A stretch of 64,000 nucleotides of DNA from Humulus lupulus (GCF_963169125.1 NC_084798.1:173753980-173817979); one strand, 5' to 3'. Positions 1 to 11,552 are shown, numbered from the stretch's first letter. The notes: generated from the letters alone by a model not told the origin. Numbers and translations: made by a program.

Positions 1-6
1 AAGTTC

Positions 7-535
7 ATGATGATTTCATTAATGATTTCAGGCCCAAGACAACCAGGACATGATATCGATGTTTACTTGGCACCATTAATTGATGATTTGAAAGAGTTGT
101 ATGAAAATGGTGTTGAGGCATATGATGGTTTTAAAAAAGAAGTGTTTAATTTGAAAGCGGTGTTGTTATGGACTGTTAATGATTTTCCAGGATATGGTAA
201 CTTATCAGGTTTAAGCACAAAAGGTTACCAAGCTTGTCCAATTTGTTGCACCAACACAAGGGCCCGTCGCTTGTCAAATGGACGCAAAATGTGTTATATG
301 GGTCATAGACGATATTTGCATTTAAGTCATCCTGACAGAAATAAAAAAAACATTTGACGGTACTGTGGAACGAGACATTGCTCCTTTGCCATTGTCAGGT
401 GAGCAAATTCTTAAGGAAGTAGAAAAAGTCGACTTTAGGTATGGGAAGAAGAATAAAAACAAAAAAGTCAATGGATGTTTAGGACAATTAATGAGATTGT
501 TGACTCATTCTAGCAAGGATAAATTACAAGGATAA
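7..535 (+). pseudogene. CACTA (En/Spm) TNP2-type transposase fragment
   Basis: Internal piece of the transposase of a CACTA DNA transposon (transposase family tnp2), the nuclear enzyme that cuts and pastes the element. The first frame shows the family blocks GPRQPGHDIDVYLAPLIDDL, KKEVFNLKAVLLWTVNDFP and YGNLSG-STKGYQACPICC, the last with the usual cysteine pairs. The frame breaks in the A-run at 341-350. Homology resumes one frame over with FDGTVE and runs to a TAA at 533-535. Full TNP2 proteins are several times longer, and both ends are missing here: the left end is off the window and the right end is a broken junction. No terminal inverted repeat is visible. A dead remnant; the family call is firm. 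Confidence 0.9.
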
Positions 536-596
536 ATTAGGAATTGATACCATTTTAGCTTAGGACAATTAATGAGATTTTTGACTCATTCTAGCA
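479..596 (+). repeat. 37-bp direct duplication at the end of the TNP2 fragment
   Basis: The 37-bp stretch at 479-515, which is transposase coding sequence, recurs at 560-596 with one mismatch, 81 bp downstream. The second copy lies where transposase homology has already stopped. This looks like a repair scar in which a short template was copied twice. It marks the right edge of the CACTA remnant. Confidence 0.75.
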
Positions 597-1907
597 CCCC
601 CAAGGCCTTGAATCCCTATAAATAGAGGAGCAATAGCTCTTATTCTTCACACCATTCCAAGGTTTCGGTCACTAGAGAAAGAGAGAGAGACAGAGGGCCA
701 TGAAATTTTAGAAAGAGAAAGAGATAAAGATGGCTCAAAGAAGAAGAAAGGGAAACCATAGTGTAAGCTTGTTCTTGAAATCTAGTTTTCTTTTAAGTTT
801 CTACATCGTTATAATTCTCTTCTTCTCCTAAAGGATCAAATCCTCTTCTTAATTGTAATTACATTCTTGGTATTGTGTTTAGGCTCTTAAGAACACCAAG
901 AACACACTCTCAACACTCTAGGGTTTTCGATCAAGGTTGTTACAAGGAGGTTAGGAATGTCTCTTCATATATTGGTGTTGTTATTACATGTAAAATAGCC
1001 TGTACGGTTTGGCCATATAGGTCTTATATTAGAATGTAATCTTTGTTGATCAAGATAAATATTGAGCATGTTAAAATTGGTACTAAGCAAGCTAGAAATA
1101 TGTTAAATTGTTGGTGCTTGGAAATAAGTAAAGCATATAGAAGTAACCCATGAATTTACGAATCAGTTAATGAATTGTCACAACACGAGTTAAGCAGAGG
1201 GCTGAATATAATAAAATAAAAGATCTTGATTTAGGATGAAAGTGTGTTTTCTAAGTTGTATGAATTATGTATTCATGTTAGACTTATTATGAAGATTGTT
1301 ATCGTATCTATTGCTTGGACCTAAGGTAAGGGAGTATCTATGTGGTTATGTTTAACTTGGTGGAATTCTAGAATTTTTGACATTTTTTAATGTATGAGAC
1401 TATTTATATTGTTTGAGAATATGTACATTGGTTAATGTATTGAGAATATTGACATTGTTGAATGTGTTTGTGAAAAGGAGAACTATGTTAGTATGCGTGC
1501 ACAACTTGACATGTTTCGGGAGACGTGTCAGGTTCAACTTAGGGATGGATATGGTTTAAAGTTGGGGCGAAGTTCCCCTTCTAGATGGTTATCAGAATTG
1601 TGTGCTATGATTATAGCATAATTGTTTAATACTGTGATGTAGTGTTGAGACATGAGTTATATCTGTCAAAATATTGAATAATGTTATTGTATTGTTGAGA
1701 CATGGGAATATTATGTTACATCATGATTGATAAATTATTGATATAAGATGTTTGGTTGTATTATTTGTTACTTCCTTACTGGGCATTACCTCACCCCCAT
1801 TTTCCCTTCCCCCTTCATGTAATAATTAGTGGCATAAGCTTGGCATGGATGGTGAGCGAAGTGGGTTCCAAGTACGTGTGTATTCTGGAAGGGGCTATGA
1901 ACAAGCT
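597..1907. other. Non-coding LTR-like sequence with a TATA motif; no gene
   Basis: No supportable coding sequence. A TATA box (TATAAATA) at 617-624 is followed by a purine-rich leader (about 675-735), an arrangement seen in LTRs. The right half is AT-rich. At about 1768-1800 it has a short stretch (TTACTGGGCATTACCTCA) that loosely recalls the conserved block of the Tekay-type LTRs further right. The sequence is cut at 1907 by the insertion of Tat-A and continues at 11277. The left end of this older LTR was not found. Confidence 0.4.
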
Positions 1908-2501
1908 TGTTGACCCTCGTTTTGGTCAACAACACGGAGTCAAATAAATGACAAGAAAATAGTACGATGCTTGAGAAAACAATCTAATGGAAAGTAAAGA
2001 ACACAAAGAATTATAGTGGTTCGGCCCTAGTGATTGGTAATAACCTACGTCTACTTGATACTATTATTAATATTGAGCTTCAAAGGTGTGATCAAAGAAC
2101 TAGGGTTCCTGAGTTTCACAGACCTTAGAAGGAGAAAACAATACAAACTATGGATAATAGTAATGCAATTCGAAAAAAAAATCCAAAGATCCAAAGATCC
2201 TTTCTTGAGCTATTTCTTGTATATTTATAGGCTCAAAGAGGGTTACAGGAGTCAATTAATCATATCTTTCCTTAATAAACGGATCTTCAGGTTATAATGA
2301 AGAGATATTCTCGGATATCATTGCAACTGTACATATTTTTACATATATATACGGAGTATACGACCAAGCTGGTCGTATATAAAACTTGAACTTCGCATAT
2401 GGAAATATCTCTGGTCGAGAGGCAAGCAGCATCTCTGCCACGTGTTGGCCATGTGTCGAAGATTCTTGCCACGTCATCAACAACTGTATTTTGGATAAAC
2501 A
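1908..2501 (-). repeat. Tat-A 3' LTR
   Basis: 594 bp, closely matching 10689-11276. It starts TGTTGACC and ends GGATAAACA on the plus strand. On the minus strand the U3 part near 2501 carries TGACGTGGCA (revcomp of 2467-2476) and a CACGTG G-box (about 2439-2444). A TATA box (TATAAATA, minus strand) lies at 2222-2229. Confidence 0.93.
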
Positions 2502-2517
2502 TTTGACCCCCAAGTTT
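2502..2517 (-). other. Tat-A polypurine tract
   Basis: Read on the minus strand, AACTTGGGGGTCAAA sits directly before the TG of the 3' LTR, the position of the plus-strand primer in reverse transcription. It closely resembles the tract of MINI-LTR at 49611-49624. Confidence 0.8.
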
Positions 2518-2734
2518 ATTTATTGCGACCAGCAATAAGTAAACTTAGGAAACTAACTTTTCGTATGCCCCACGAAATCTATCAGAGCCCCTCGTGCGTT
2601 CTCAAAAACTGTGATCTAATCACGTCCAATCATGCCTTTTCGGTTTCCAAGTAATCCCTCTGATGGCTATCACACTCCCCCATGCCTTGAAAAAGGTAAC
2701 TCATGATTACCTCTTTTCAACATATCTCAGCCAT

Positions 2735-2743
2735 TATAAATAA
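2735..2743 (+). promoter_or_regulatory. Candidate TATA box of the antisense gene
   Basis: TATAAATAA on the plus strand, about 630 bp before the ATG at 3366 and inside the element, so the antisense gene would have its own promoter. This rests on motif and position only. Confidence 0.4.
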
Positions 2744-3365
2744 TCCCCAAATTTACCTTTTAACTTTTTACTGGCCATTTTCTTGCCAAGAACTTTCAAG
2801 AACTCCATCTCAAAGCTCAAAAATTTTGAAGATCTTCCGTCGCTATTCTAAGGATCCTTCGTTCGCACGTCCAAAGTCACTTCGTTTCAGAACCTCCAAC
2901 CTTCATCTAGGTAAATTTCTTCAACTTTCAAGCTCTTTGGCATGCCATGCATACTGCTATAGGCCTGTTTTGAGTTCTAAAAAAATTCGTGTTCTTGGGT
3001 AGAAATGCATGAGGATTGTGGGAATACTGATTGATGCTTGATAGGGTAGTGTAGTTTTGCTCTGTAGGAGTTAGGAGCCAGTTCGATAGTCAAGATCGTA
3101 AGTTTAGGGCATAAAATCGAAGTAAAAATTCGATTTTTAGGCTAGCTGAAAAACTGGGTTTTTCCCACCCCTTCGGAGTCAAAAAAGCTTTTTTCCAAAA
3201 ACTTTTTATTTTCGCATTCTAATTTGTTTTTCAAACTGCTCGCATAGAACTTAGTGTTTCTGTTAGAATGTTGATGGTCATAGATGCGAGCAACGTTATT
3301 CCAACTTTCAACATAAGCTCCCAGGCTGTGCGTCTTATCTCCTCCTTTCTCTGTTCTCAGTTTAC

Positions 3366-5980
3366 ATGCAAGATCCATGGGGAGGAGAAAGAGCTATAGA
3401 CAACGACCTATTGGCTCAACAGCTTGAGGACGAAGAGCAACCATCGTCACTGATTCCTGACATCCCATTTTCTCGTGTTACTCCAAATACTTCACCTGAC
3501 CCTGCTCAAAATATGGCTTGTGCTAAAACCAAAGCTCAGAAAAAGAAAACCCCCACTCCTTTACATCAGCCTGCTCCTCAGGCTGAAACTCCCTCGACTA
3601 GTGGTCGAGCTGAAAATGCTCCTGACCCCAACATCCAAAGACACGCTCAACCCCGACATGCCATTCAGTCAGATGTTGAGTGGCATTTAGTTCCTGAGAG
3701 CAGAGTGACGATAAGGATGATTGCCAATTATATCAGGAAGTACGGTCTCACGGGGGTGACCTTAATCCGACCTAACCAAGACCAAAGGGCGAACCTGCCC
3801 GGAGGCGCCTTCAGCGCCTGGTCGAGGTTTCACATCGAGGCAGGGGCTACCTTGCCTCTTCACTCATTTTTCCAAGGGGTGGCCAACTATTTTAGAGTTG
3901 CCCCTTTTCAAATAACTCTAAACAGATATAGGATGCTCGCTGCACTCTATATCCTATACAGCCACAGGAAATGGCACGTGCCAACTCCTCATGAGGTCAA
4001 CTACTTGTTCGACCTCAAGTCTAACCCCTACCAAGAGGGCACGGGGTTTTTTCACTTCTGTCATCAGGAAACCGGGCGCACCTTCCTGACTGACACCACC
4101 CATATATCAAATGTGGGGAGGTACTACCAAGAGTACTTCCTCACAACTGACATGATCGCAGACAACCTGGCCTTCGCTCAAGGAGGTAAAACTTTCATAC
4201 CACTGGCTGTTGATATTTATTTAGTGTTCTTCTCCACCATCTCTTAAACTTTTAATGTCCTCCAGGCCCATGGCTGCGACCAGACCCAACTCCAGATATG
4301 GACTTGAGGTCAGCCCTCTTGGCCAGCATGACTGACGTAGAAAAAAGCATCAAACATCTGGTCACAGAGGCAAATCTTAGGCTGGTTGGCCTCTTGGCCC
4401 CTCATCAAGACATGAGGGAGTCAACTGCAGGGAGTGCCACAGCCGAGGAGGAACCCTAGCAGCAACCACCAGCGTCGCCTCCACGACGGAGACCAACCAG
4501 GGTCACGATCAGGGAACCTGCTGGCACTCCTCCAGCAGAGAGGCCCTCTATCCCCCTTGGGAAGGGGAAAAAGAAGGCCACCGAGCCTGTCAAACACTCA
4601 GACGAGTCTTCAGGCGAGAATGGTACAGTTATTTTGCTTTTAGATACCTTGCCAATTCCCTGTCATCTATTTGATGGGGACAGCAATTTTAAATATGCTC
4701 CAAATTTAGGTCCAGACTTCTTCATGTCAGAGAGTGAGTATAAGACTAATAGAGTCTATAGTATAGCGACCAGTAATAATAGCTCGGGTATTTGACTTTG
4801 CAATCTTTCTTTATTTCTTTTCTGGATGTTATATACTCAGTCATTTATGCTATCTCACTGTTTGACATTTTGCTTCTTTTCCAGATATGGACTCCGTGAA
4901 TGTGTTCGACATTTATAGCACTCCTGAGGCTGCCACGGCTCCATCGAGTAAAAAGAAGGCAAGCAAGAGGCACCATGGGGAAAGCAGCAAAGTGCCTCAG
5001 GCCAAGAAGGCTCGCAATGATGGCCCCCCAGAGAGCGGGCCCTCAGCCAATGAAACTCCACCCTCTCCTCGTGAGCAACAGACTCCCCCTGCTCCATCCG
5101 GATCGACTCTAACTCCAGCGGTTCCAACCGACCAGACTCAACAGGCCAGTCCTGCTTCGACTGAGGGCGACATAACTAGTCGCATCTTCAAAGCGGTCAA
5201 GGACAGGGTCGCGAATATTGTAAAGCACGACTGCTGCCGAGAGGCGATGGCCGCGACCGAAGCGATGGAGGTCGACCTGATCTTAAACCGTGCCTTGAAC
5301 GAGTTTACCAGTGAAGTCATCTTTTTCCGCGGAGACAACTCTTCTATGCTTTACAGTTAGCCTAACTTCTGCTCTGACCGTAGGCAATGCTGACCCTTAC
5401 TGCTGTTTCCGAGGAGGCCAAATCTTTGGAGCAAAGGCACGCTGATGAACTTAAAGCTGTCGAAGCAAAATATGCCGACCAGCTTGCAGTGGTGCTCGAG
5501 GAGATGAAAAAGCTGGCGGAGGAGTTGAAGGAGAAGAAAAAGTCTCTGGACAAGGCCATTGCTCAAAGGGACCAGTTCAAGGAGTCCAACCGCTTCAATT
5601 TCTGCGCGGCACAACAGCTCGAGGAGGAACTGGTTGCGAGTAGACAGGGGAATACTACCCTGGAGGGCCGGATCGAGGAGCTCGAGAAAGCCAATGTCAG
5701 CAACTTGGAAAGGTATAAGAATGCCACTCTCCAATGCTTCTATGATTTCTGGAAGCACAACCAGGGTGCCGACTTCAATTACCTTCCTGAGAATGCCAGA
5801 ACCGCCGAGCTTGCTCGCTGTGCCGCTCGACTGGCAGAGGAAGAAAGGGAGAGGATTCCTACTTCCCCTGAGATCTCGCTGGCCGCTGGGATGGATGGGG
5901 CAGATAATGAGGCTATAGACGTCGTCGATCAAGGCCCTCCTCAAAATCCTCCGGCTCCTCAAGATCCTCCAGCTCCTTGA
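3366..5980 (+). pseudogene. Spliced antisense gene (aORF) of Tat-A, one premature stop
   Basis: A multi-exon gene running opposite to gag-pol, between pol and the 3' LTR, the place of antisense ORFs in some Tat families. Exon 1 is 3366-4185 (ATG at 3366; globular part from about residue 95). The donor is GT at 4186 and the acceptor AG at 4264-4265. Exon 2 is 4266-4622, with its acidic/proline tail broken by TAG at 4457-4459, where CAG is likely ancestral. Exon 3 runs from 4885 (after TTTTCCAG) to about 5315; it is Ser/Pro/Lys-rich with a KKKASKRHH basic patch, possibly nuclear. Exon 4 is 5384-5980, a coiled coil rich in Glu/Lys/Leu with a conserved CFYDFW-HNQGADFNYLPE motif, ending in proline repeats. 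The exon 1/2 and 2/3 junctions keep the frame exactly; the exon 3 donor is unsure. About 735 residues in all. The globular part resembles the family named putative plant transposon protein; its function is unknown. Confidence 0.72.
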
Positions 5981-6630
5981 GTTTTTTCTATTTATATTTT
6001 ATCTCTTTAACTACAAGACCTGTGGGTCGTGATGTAAAGACAATATATTTTTTATTGCTGCATGGGTAGCTTTTACTTTTATTTGAACAATTACATCCGA
6101 GCAGCGACTGCTCGCGGTGTAAAAGGGTACATTTTGACATTATAATATATTTTCATATTATTATAACATCTGTTCGCATGACCGAACTTAGCATAGCACT
6201 TTGGTTTGATTTAACAAAATAACAAAATTTTGATAAATACTCTAAGTGCCCTAGCATGCTTTCACTTATTTTGCTCATGTGTTTATATACCTTTTAACAA
6301 TATGCTTTTGCTTACTTGTACCTTATATGCCTCCTAAGTGATCGAGGAGCTTTAGGTCCTTGGTCACTTTCCTTGACTAGAACCTGCTCGAACATTACTA
6401 CTCGTAGCAACATGATTAGCATTATAATACAACAAAACAACACATGTAATGAGCAAATACTTGTAATAAATACAATATTTGGCAAGAAATGACTGGATGC
6501 GCACAGTCCCTTTTATTTCTCGTAGTAAATGGACTAAACATGTCTGTACGAGTGATCAATAAGATCTTATACTTTTTCAAAACTTGTCAAAAGTAAAATT
6601 AATACAAGCCAATTCTTTAAGAAGAATTGT
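5981..6630. other. Spacer between the ends of the antisense gene and pol
   Basis: AT-rich, non-coding. The antisense gene ends at 5980 on the plus strand and pol ends at 6631 on the minus strand, so both transcripts converge here and this stretch probably holds their 3' untranslated regions. No terminator or poly(A) signal was assigned. Confidence 0.5.
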
Positions 6631-8937
6631 TTATTGGTAGTAATTGCACAGGCGTTCTCCATTCCAATAGCGAAGAACGAGATCTTCGTTTAAGCGTGCA
6701 AGTTTATAAGTGCCTGGGTGAAGGACCTCATCAATCTGGTATGGCCCTTCCCAATTAGGCCCGAGTACTCCAGCAGCTTGGTCGTGGGTGTTTAGAAAAA
6801 CTCTTCGGAGTACAAGGTCTCCAACACTAAATTTTCTTTCTCACACTTTAGAGTTGAAATACCGGGCGACCTTTTGCTGGTATGCAGCTACTCGGAGCTG
6901 AGCTTGTTCACGCTTCTCATCGATTGAGTCCAAGGATTCCATCAATAGCTGGCTGTTAGAGTCTTGGTCGTATGTTAACCTGTGGTGCGAGGGTGGATCT
7001 AACTCGATAGGCAACATAGCTTCATACCCGTACGCCAAGGAAAACGGGGTATGACCTGTTGCTGTTCGGTGGGAAGTTCTGTACGACCAAAGAACTTTAG
7101 GCAACTGCTCCGGCCATGCTCCCTTAGCTTCTTCAAGTCTTTTCTTCATGGTATCCTTCAGTGTTTTGTTAACTGCTCGACTTGCCCATTCGCTTGGGGA
7201 TGAGCAACTGAAGAAAAGCTTTTGATAATATCATGCCGTTTGCAGAAGTCCGTGAATATATCACTGTCAAACTGGGTGCCTTTATCCGAAACTATCTTCC
7301 TTTGTTATCCATAACGGCAAATGATGTTCTTGACTACGAATTCAAGCACTTTTTTGGTCGTTATGGTTGCTAGTGGCTCAGCCTCGGCCCATTTGGTGAA
7401 GTAGTCAACGGCAACCACTGCATACTTTACACCACCTTTTCCTGTAGGCAAAGATCTGATTAGATCTATCCCTCAAACTGCGAAGGGCCATGGACTCTGC
7501 ATCTGCTTTAACTCGTTGGGAGCTACTCGTGGGATTTTAGAAAATCTCTGACACTTGTCACATCTCCGTACGAACTCCATTGAGTCTTCGCTCATGGTTG
7601 GCCAGAAAAATAGCCCTGCCTTAGGATCTTTTTTTACAGACTTTGCCCCCCAGCGTGGTCCCCGCAAAAAAACCTGCGTGCACCTCTTTCATCAACTCTT
7701 TGGCTTTCTCCTTGGTAATACATCTAAGAAGTGGCAATGAGTATCCCCTTCAGTACAGGATCCCATCGACCAGGATATACCTAGCAGCTTGTCGCTAAAG
7801 GGTCCTGGCTTTGTTTCTGTCCGCTGGTAGCACGCCGCTTGACAGATACTCTACATACGGTGCCATCCACGTATCCGCCATCTGGATTACCAGAGTGGTT
7901 TCTGCTGCTTGGATGCTTGGTACTGATAGTCATTCGACTGGCACTATGTTCAGAGTATCAGCATCCTTTGCACTTGCCAACTTTGCCAAAGCGTCTGCAT
8001 TGGAATTCAGATCACGAGGTACTTGCTGGAGACTGTATCTGTCGAACTGGGCTAACAAATCCTTTGCTTTGTTCAGATAGGCGACCATCTTCAAACCTCG
8101 CGCCTGGTACTCTCCCAAGACTTGATTCACCACCAGCTGCGAATCACTATAGATATCAAGCACTTTTATGTTCATATCATTTGCTAACTGCAATCCAGCG
8201 AGTAGTGCTTCATATTCGGCTTCATTATTAGAAGTAGTGAAGTCAAATCTTATTGCACAGTGAAATTGATGCCCTTCCGACGTTATCAATATCACTCCTG
8301 CTCCTGCGTGGGATTCGTTAGATGAACCATCTGTGAACAATTTCCACGAGGGTGCTTGGATTTGACATTCAGGCTTGCTGGGTTCTTTAATCTGCTCACC
8401 ACCCGCGAGCTCTGTGAATTCGGCGATGAAGTCAGCCAAGTCTTATCCTTTTATCGCTGCTCGTGGCAAGTAAGATATGTCGAACTGCCCAAGTTCGACT
8501 GCCCACTTTAGTAATTTTCCTGCAACCTCTGGCTTTTGCAGGACTTGCCGAAGAGGCTGGTCGGTCAAGACCGTAATTAGATGAGCTTGGAAGTAAGACC
8601 GCAGCTTCCTAGAGGCCAAAACTAAACAATAGGCTAACCTTTCGATGGGGGGATACCCCAACTCAGCTCCGATCAGACTTTTGCTTACATAATAGACAGC
8701 CTTCTGCACACCTTCTTCTTCTCTTACAAGAACAGCACTAGCAGCATAATTGGTGATTTCCAGGTAGAAGAACAAAGTCTCTTTATCGACCAGCTTTGAC
8801 AGGATGGGTGGTTGCGCCATATGCGTTTTTAGTGCGTGAAAAGCCTATTCACACTCATCTGTCCATTCAAATTTCTTATTGCCTCTTAGTAGATTGAAAA
8901 ATGGGACACACTTGTCTGTCGACTTCGAAATTAATTT
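6631..8937 (-). pseudogene. Tat-A pol remnant: RT end, RNase H, second RNase H, integrase
   Basis: Read leftwards from 8937. First comes the RT connection part (KSTDKCVPFFNLLRGNKKFEW), then a Ty3-type RNase H (to 8443), then the archaeal-type RNase H of the Tat group (8439-7930; LFTDGSSNESHAGAG, NNEAEYEALLAGL, YSDSQLVVNQV). The integrase zinc-binding part (about 7800-7473) is followed by the core and the C-terminal part ending in WNGERLCNYYQ at 6631. From 8937 to 7930 one frame is broken only by stops that look like CAG/CAA to TAG/TAA changes. The integrase core holds a TGG-to-TGA stop (7473-7475), frameshifts and more stops. The RT catalytic part (YxDD) is absent. It would normally make cDNA and insert it; here it is dead. 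Confidence 0.9.
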
Positions 8938-10651
8938 ACTGGCGGGTTCTTCCTTGGGCCCCTTGTCTTTTGCTGGCGATTTCCCTTCGTTGGCAATCGC
9001 GTCCTTGAGCTTGATGTACCGATCAGCTCGATCTAAAAACTCCTGGGTACTTTTAACCCCATGCTTTCTGAGGCTACTCCAGAGGGGAGAATGGCCATCA
9101 TCTTCCCTTCATCACCCACTGTCTTGGCTCCAGCTGCAGCTCGCATGAAGTGCTAAACGTATTCCTTCAAGGGCTCCCCCTCTTTCTAGCGTATCTCGAC
9201 CAGTTAGTTTGCCTCAGTGGGGTGCACACGACCCGCATAGAACTGTCCGTAAAAGTCCTTCACGAACATCTCCCAGGAAACTATACTCGCAGGAGGGAAC
9301 TTAAAGAACCACTCCTGGGCGGCATCAGAAAGTGTCACTGGGAAGATCCTGCAGCAAGCATCTTTAGAGACTTTTTGAATGTCCATTTGTATCTCAAAAT
9401 TGTTGACATGAGATACTGGGTCTCCATACCCATCGAAATTCAGCAGTGTTAGCATCTTGAACTTACTGGGGGTTTCTACCACAACAATCCTCTGTACGAA
9501 AGGGGTGCCTCTCCTCTGATCGTACTTAATATGTGATGTTCGCCCCCCGACACGCTGCTGCACAGCCTGGTTCAGGGCATCGATTTGAGCCTGAACAGCT
9601 TCTGGGATTGCTGGGGCCTCTGGTGCTGGAGGAATGTACTCATCATGCCTTTCTCGGCAGTCGTTGAGTACATCCCTCAAATCATCGTCTCTTTTCCGCT
9701 GCTCACTGGCTCCAAGCCGACTAAAGACGTTATTCTGCCTGGGCTGCCCCCCAACGTTATGACCTGCTGGTCAATCTTCTCTTGGTGGGGGCTCCTACCT
9801 CCACCTCTCTCTTCATTCCTCCGACCAGAATTTCCTCTACCTGAGTCGGCTTCATTGTAGCCGTGGCCATCCCTGAACCGTGGCTGGCTATGGTGCGACT
9901 AACTATTCCCTCTGTTGCCTCCTTAGGCTGGTATTTCCAAAGCATTAAGGGGAGGCCTACACTGGTCAGTGGGTCCCCGTGCATTGTCATGCCATGAGGG
10001 GCCCCTGACCACAGAGCCTGTCTCTGAGTTCCTTCTGTTGGCAGAAGGACGTTGCCCCCTACTCGGTGGATGTGGCTCTTCACCCCCTGGGCGTCTAGGG
10101 TTGCGGGGTTGTTGGCCGGCCCTATTCTGCCTCGGGCACGGGGGATTGCCTCGACCAGCCTGAGATGGAGGCTGTGGCTCAGGATCCCTAGGTGGGACAT
10201 CATCCTGAGGCATAGGTGGCTACTTCGGCCTCTGAGGGCTTACTGGCTGGAGCAGAGGACTAGGATTGGGACCCCTTTGAGGTGGCCCGTTTGGTGGCTG
10301 ATCTGGCTGGGAGGCTGGCGCAGCCTGATTCCTAGCCAACTGGATGGCTTCTTCAAGGGCTGCCATGGCATCCCTCTGTCGACGGTCCATCTCCGCCTGC
10401 CGCTCACTCAGCTCCTAGCGCTGGCGCTCTATCCCCCTTTGCTATGATGCCATTATCTTGGCAACATTCTCTTGATTGGCTCTCAGATTGGCCAACTCAT
10501 CCTGCAACACCCCTAGTGTTGTCTTCAGGGTCTCAGAATCCAACTTCTCCTCATCAAATTCCAAATGAGGTTCGTCTTCCGCCACATTTGGGGGAGGAGG
10601 CTGGGATGGTGCAGTGGCAGCCTGTCCAGTCTTCTTGGTAGTTTTTTCCAT
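8937..10651 (-). pseudogene. Tat-A gag, fused in frame to the end of RT
   Basis: Structural protein of the virus-like particle. The likely start is the ATG at 10651 (MEKTTKKTGQ), just after the primer site; the upstream in-frame TTG is not needed. A Pro/Gln/Arg-rich N-terminal half follows, broken by stops near 10440, 10213 and 9920. The conserved retrotransposon gag domain is at 9680-9204 (AAQEWFFKFPPASIVSWEMF, FYGQFYAG). A frameshift lies between 9204 and 9060. The tail (GVKSTQEFLDRADRYIKLKD, then EGKSPAKDKGPKEEP) then runs without a break into RT connection sequence at about 8937. Zinc knuckle, protease and the RT palm were deleted at that point. Confidence 0.85.
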
Positions 10652-10666
10652 TAGATTCTTTGTCAA

Positions 10667-10688
10667 GCTCTCAATGAGAGCACCAGAA
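10667..10688 (-). other. Tat-A primer-binding site
   Basis: Directly inside the 5' LTR on the minus strand the sequence reads TTCTGGTGCTCTCATTGAGA. It starts at the usual distance from the LTR and matches the MINI-LTR site (42266-42285) almost base for base. I do not assign the tRNA. Confidence 0.7.
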
Positions 10689-11276
10689 TGTTGACCCTCA
10701 TTTTGTTCAACGACACGGAGTCAAATAAACGACAAGAAAATAGTACGATGCTTGAGAAAACAATCTAATGGAAAGTGAAGAACACAAAGAATTATAGTGG
10801 TTTGGCCCCAGTGATTGGTAATGACCTACGTCCACTTGATACTATTATAAATATTGAGCTTCAAATGTGTGATCAAAGAACTAGGGTTCCTGAGTTTCAC
10901 ATACCTTAGAAGGAGAAAACAATAGAAACGATGGATAATAGTAATGCAATTCAAAGAAAAAAAATCCAAAGATCCCTTCTTGAGCTATTTCTTGTATATT
11001 TATAGGCTCAAAGAGGGCTACAGGAGTCAATTAATCATATCTTTCCTTAATAAACGGATCTTCAGGTTATAATGAAGAGATATTCTCGGATATCATTACA
11101 ACTGTACAGATTTTTACATAAATATACGGAGTATACGACCAGGCTGGTCGTATATAAAACTTGAACTTCGCATATGGAAATATCTCTGGTCGAGAGGCGA
11201 GTAGCATCTCTGCCACGTGTCGGCCATGTGTCGAAGATTCTTGCCACATCATCAACAACTGTTTTTTGGATAAACA
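10689..11276 (-). repeat. Tat-A 5' LTR
   Basis: 588 bp, the copy that would drive gag-pol. On the minus strand the TATA box TATAAATA lies at 10997-11004. The G-box CACGTG (about 11215-11220) is kept, while the TGACGTGG motif of the other LTR reads TGATGTGG here, a single C-to-T type change. Confidence 0.93.
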
Positions 11277-11281
11277 AAGCT

Positions 11282-11552
11282 ATTGGTCCAGATGACGCCA
11301 AGAAGCCTTAGTTACTATTTTATATTTGAACTCGGAATCAGTGGTTGTTATTATATTTGATTTTCATTAAGACTTGTTCGTATTGATTTTAACTTTGAAG
11401 GATCCTTCCATTTTATTATGATGAAATAAAACCCACTAAGGTATTTCAATATTAATTTGGTATTTTACTAAGTTTAGTACAAAAATGGTATTTTTGCAAA
11501 GTTGAGTCCAAAAGTGGTATTTTTGCAAAGTAAGTCAAATTGGGGCGTTACA
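11282..11552 (+). repeat. Right end of an older LTR (Tekay-like terminus)
   Basis: AT-rich, ending GGGGCGTTACA at 11552, the same kind of end as the Tekay-type solo LTRs in this window. It continues the sequence left of Tat-A. A 24-bp phrase, TGGTATTTTTGCAAAGT plus flanks, occurs twice (about 11486 and 11515). The matching TGTAAC start was not found. Confidence 0.5.

Larger units (their letters stand above)
1903..11281 (-). mobile_element. Tat-A: complete Ty3/gypsy Tat-lineage retrotransposon with perfect TSD
   Basis: Two LTRs (1908-2501 and 10689-11276) in direct orientation start TGTTGACC and end TAAACA, and are flanked by the identical 5-bp duplication AAGCT (1903-1907 and 11277-11281). 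Gag and pol read on the minus strand, so the right LTR is the 5' LTR. The order is: LTR, primer site, gag fused to the end of RT, RNase H, second (archaeal-type) RNase H, integrase, antisense gene, polypurine tract, LTR. The second RNase H and an antisense ORF between pol and the 3' LTR are known traits of several Tat-group families. Protease and most of RT are missing, so the element cannot move by itself. Its intact ends and primer site would still let it be copied in trans. Confidence 0.93.

Noticed and set aside
1756..2297. Two plus-strand ORFs of 63 and 87 codons
   Set aside because: They cross or lie in LTR sequence and have no recognisable motif.
2577..2590. TATCAGAGCC near the left LTR of Tat-A as a tRNA-Met primer site
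   Set aside because: It lies 76 bp from the LTR on the wrong side for a minus-strand element. The real site is at 10667-10688.
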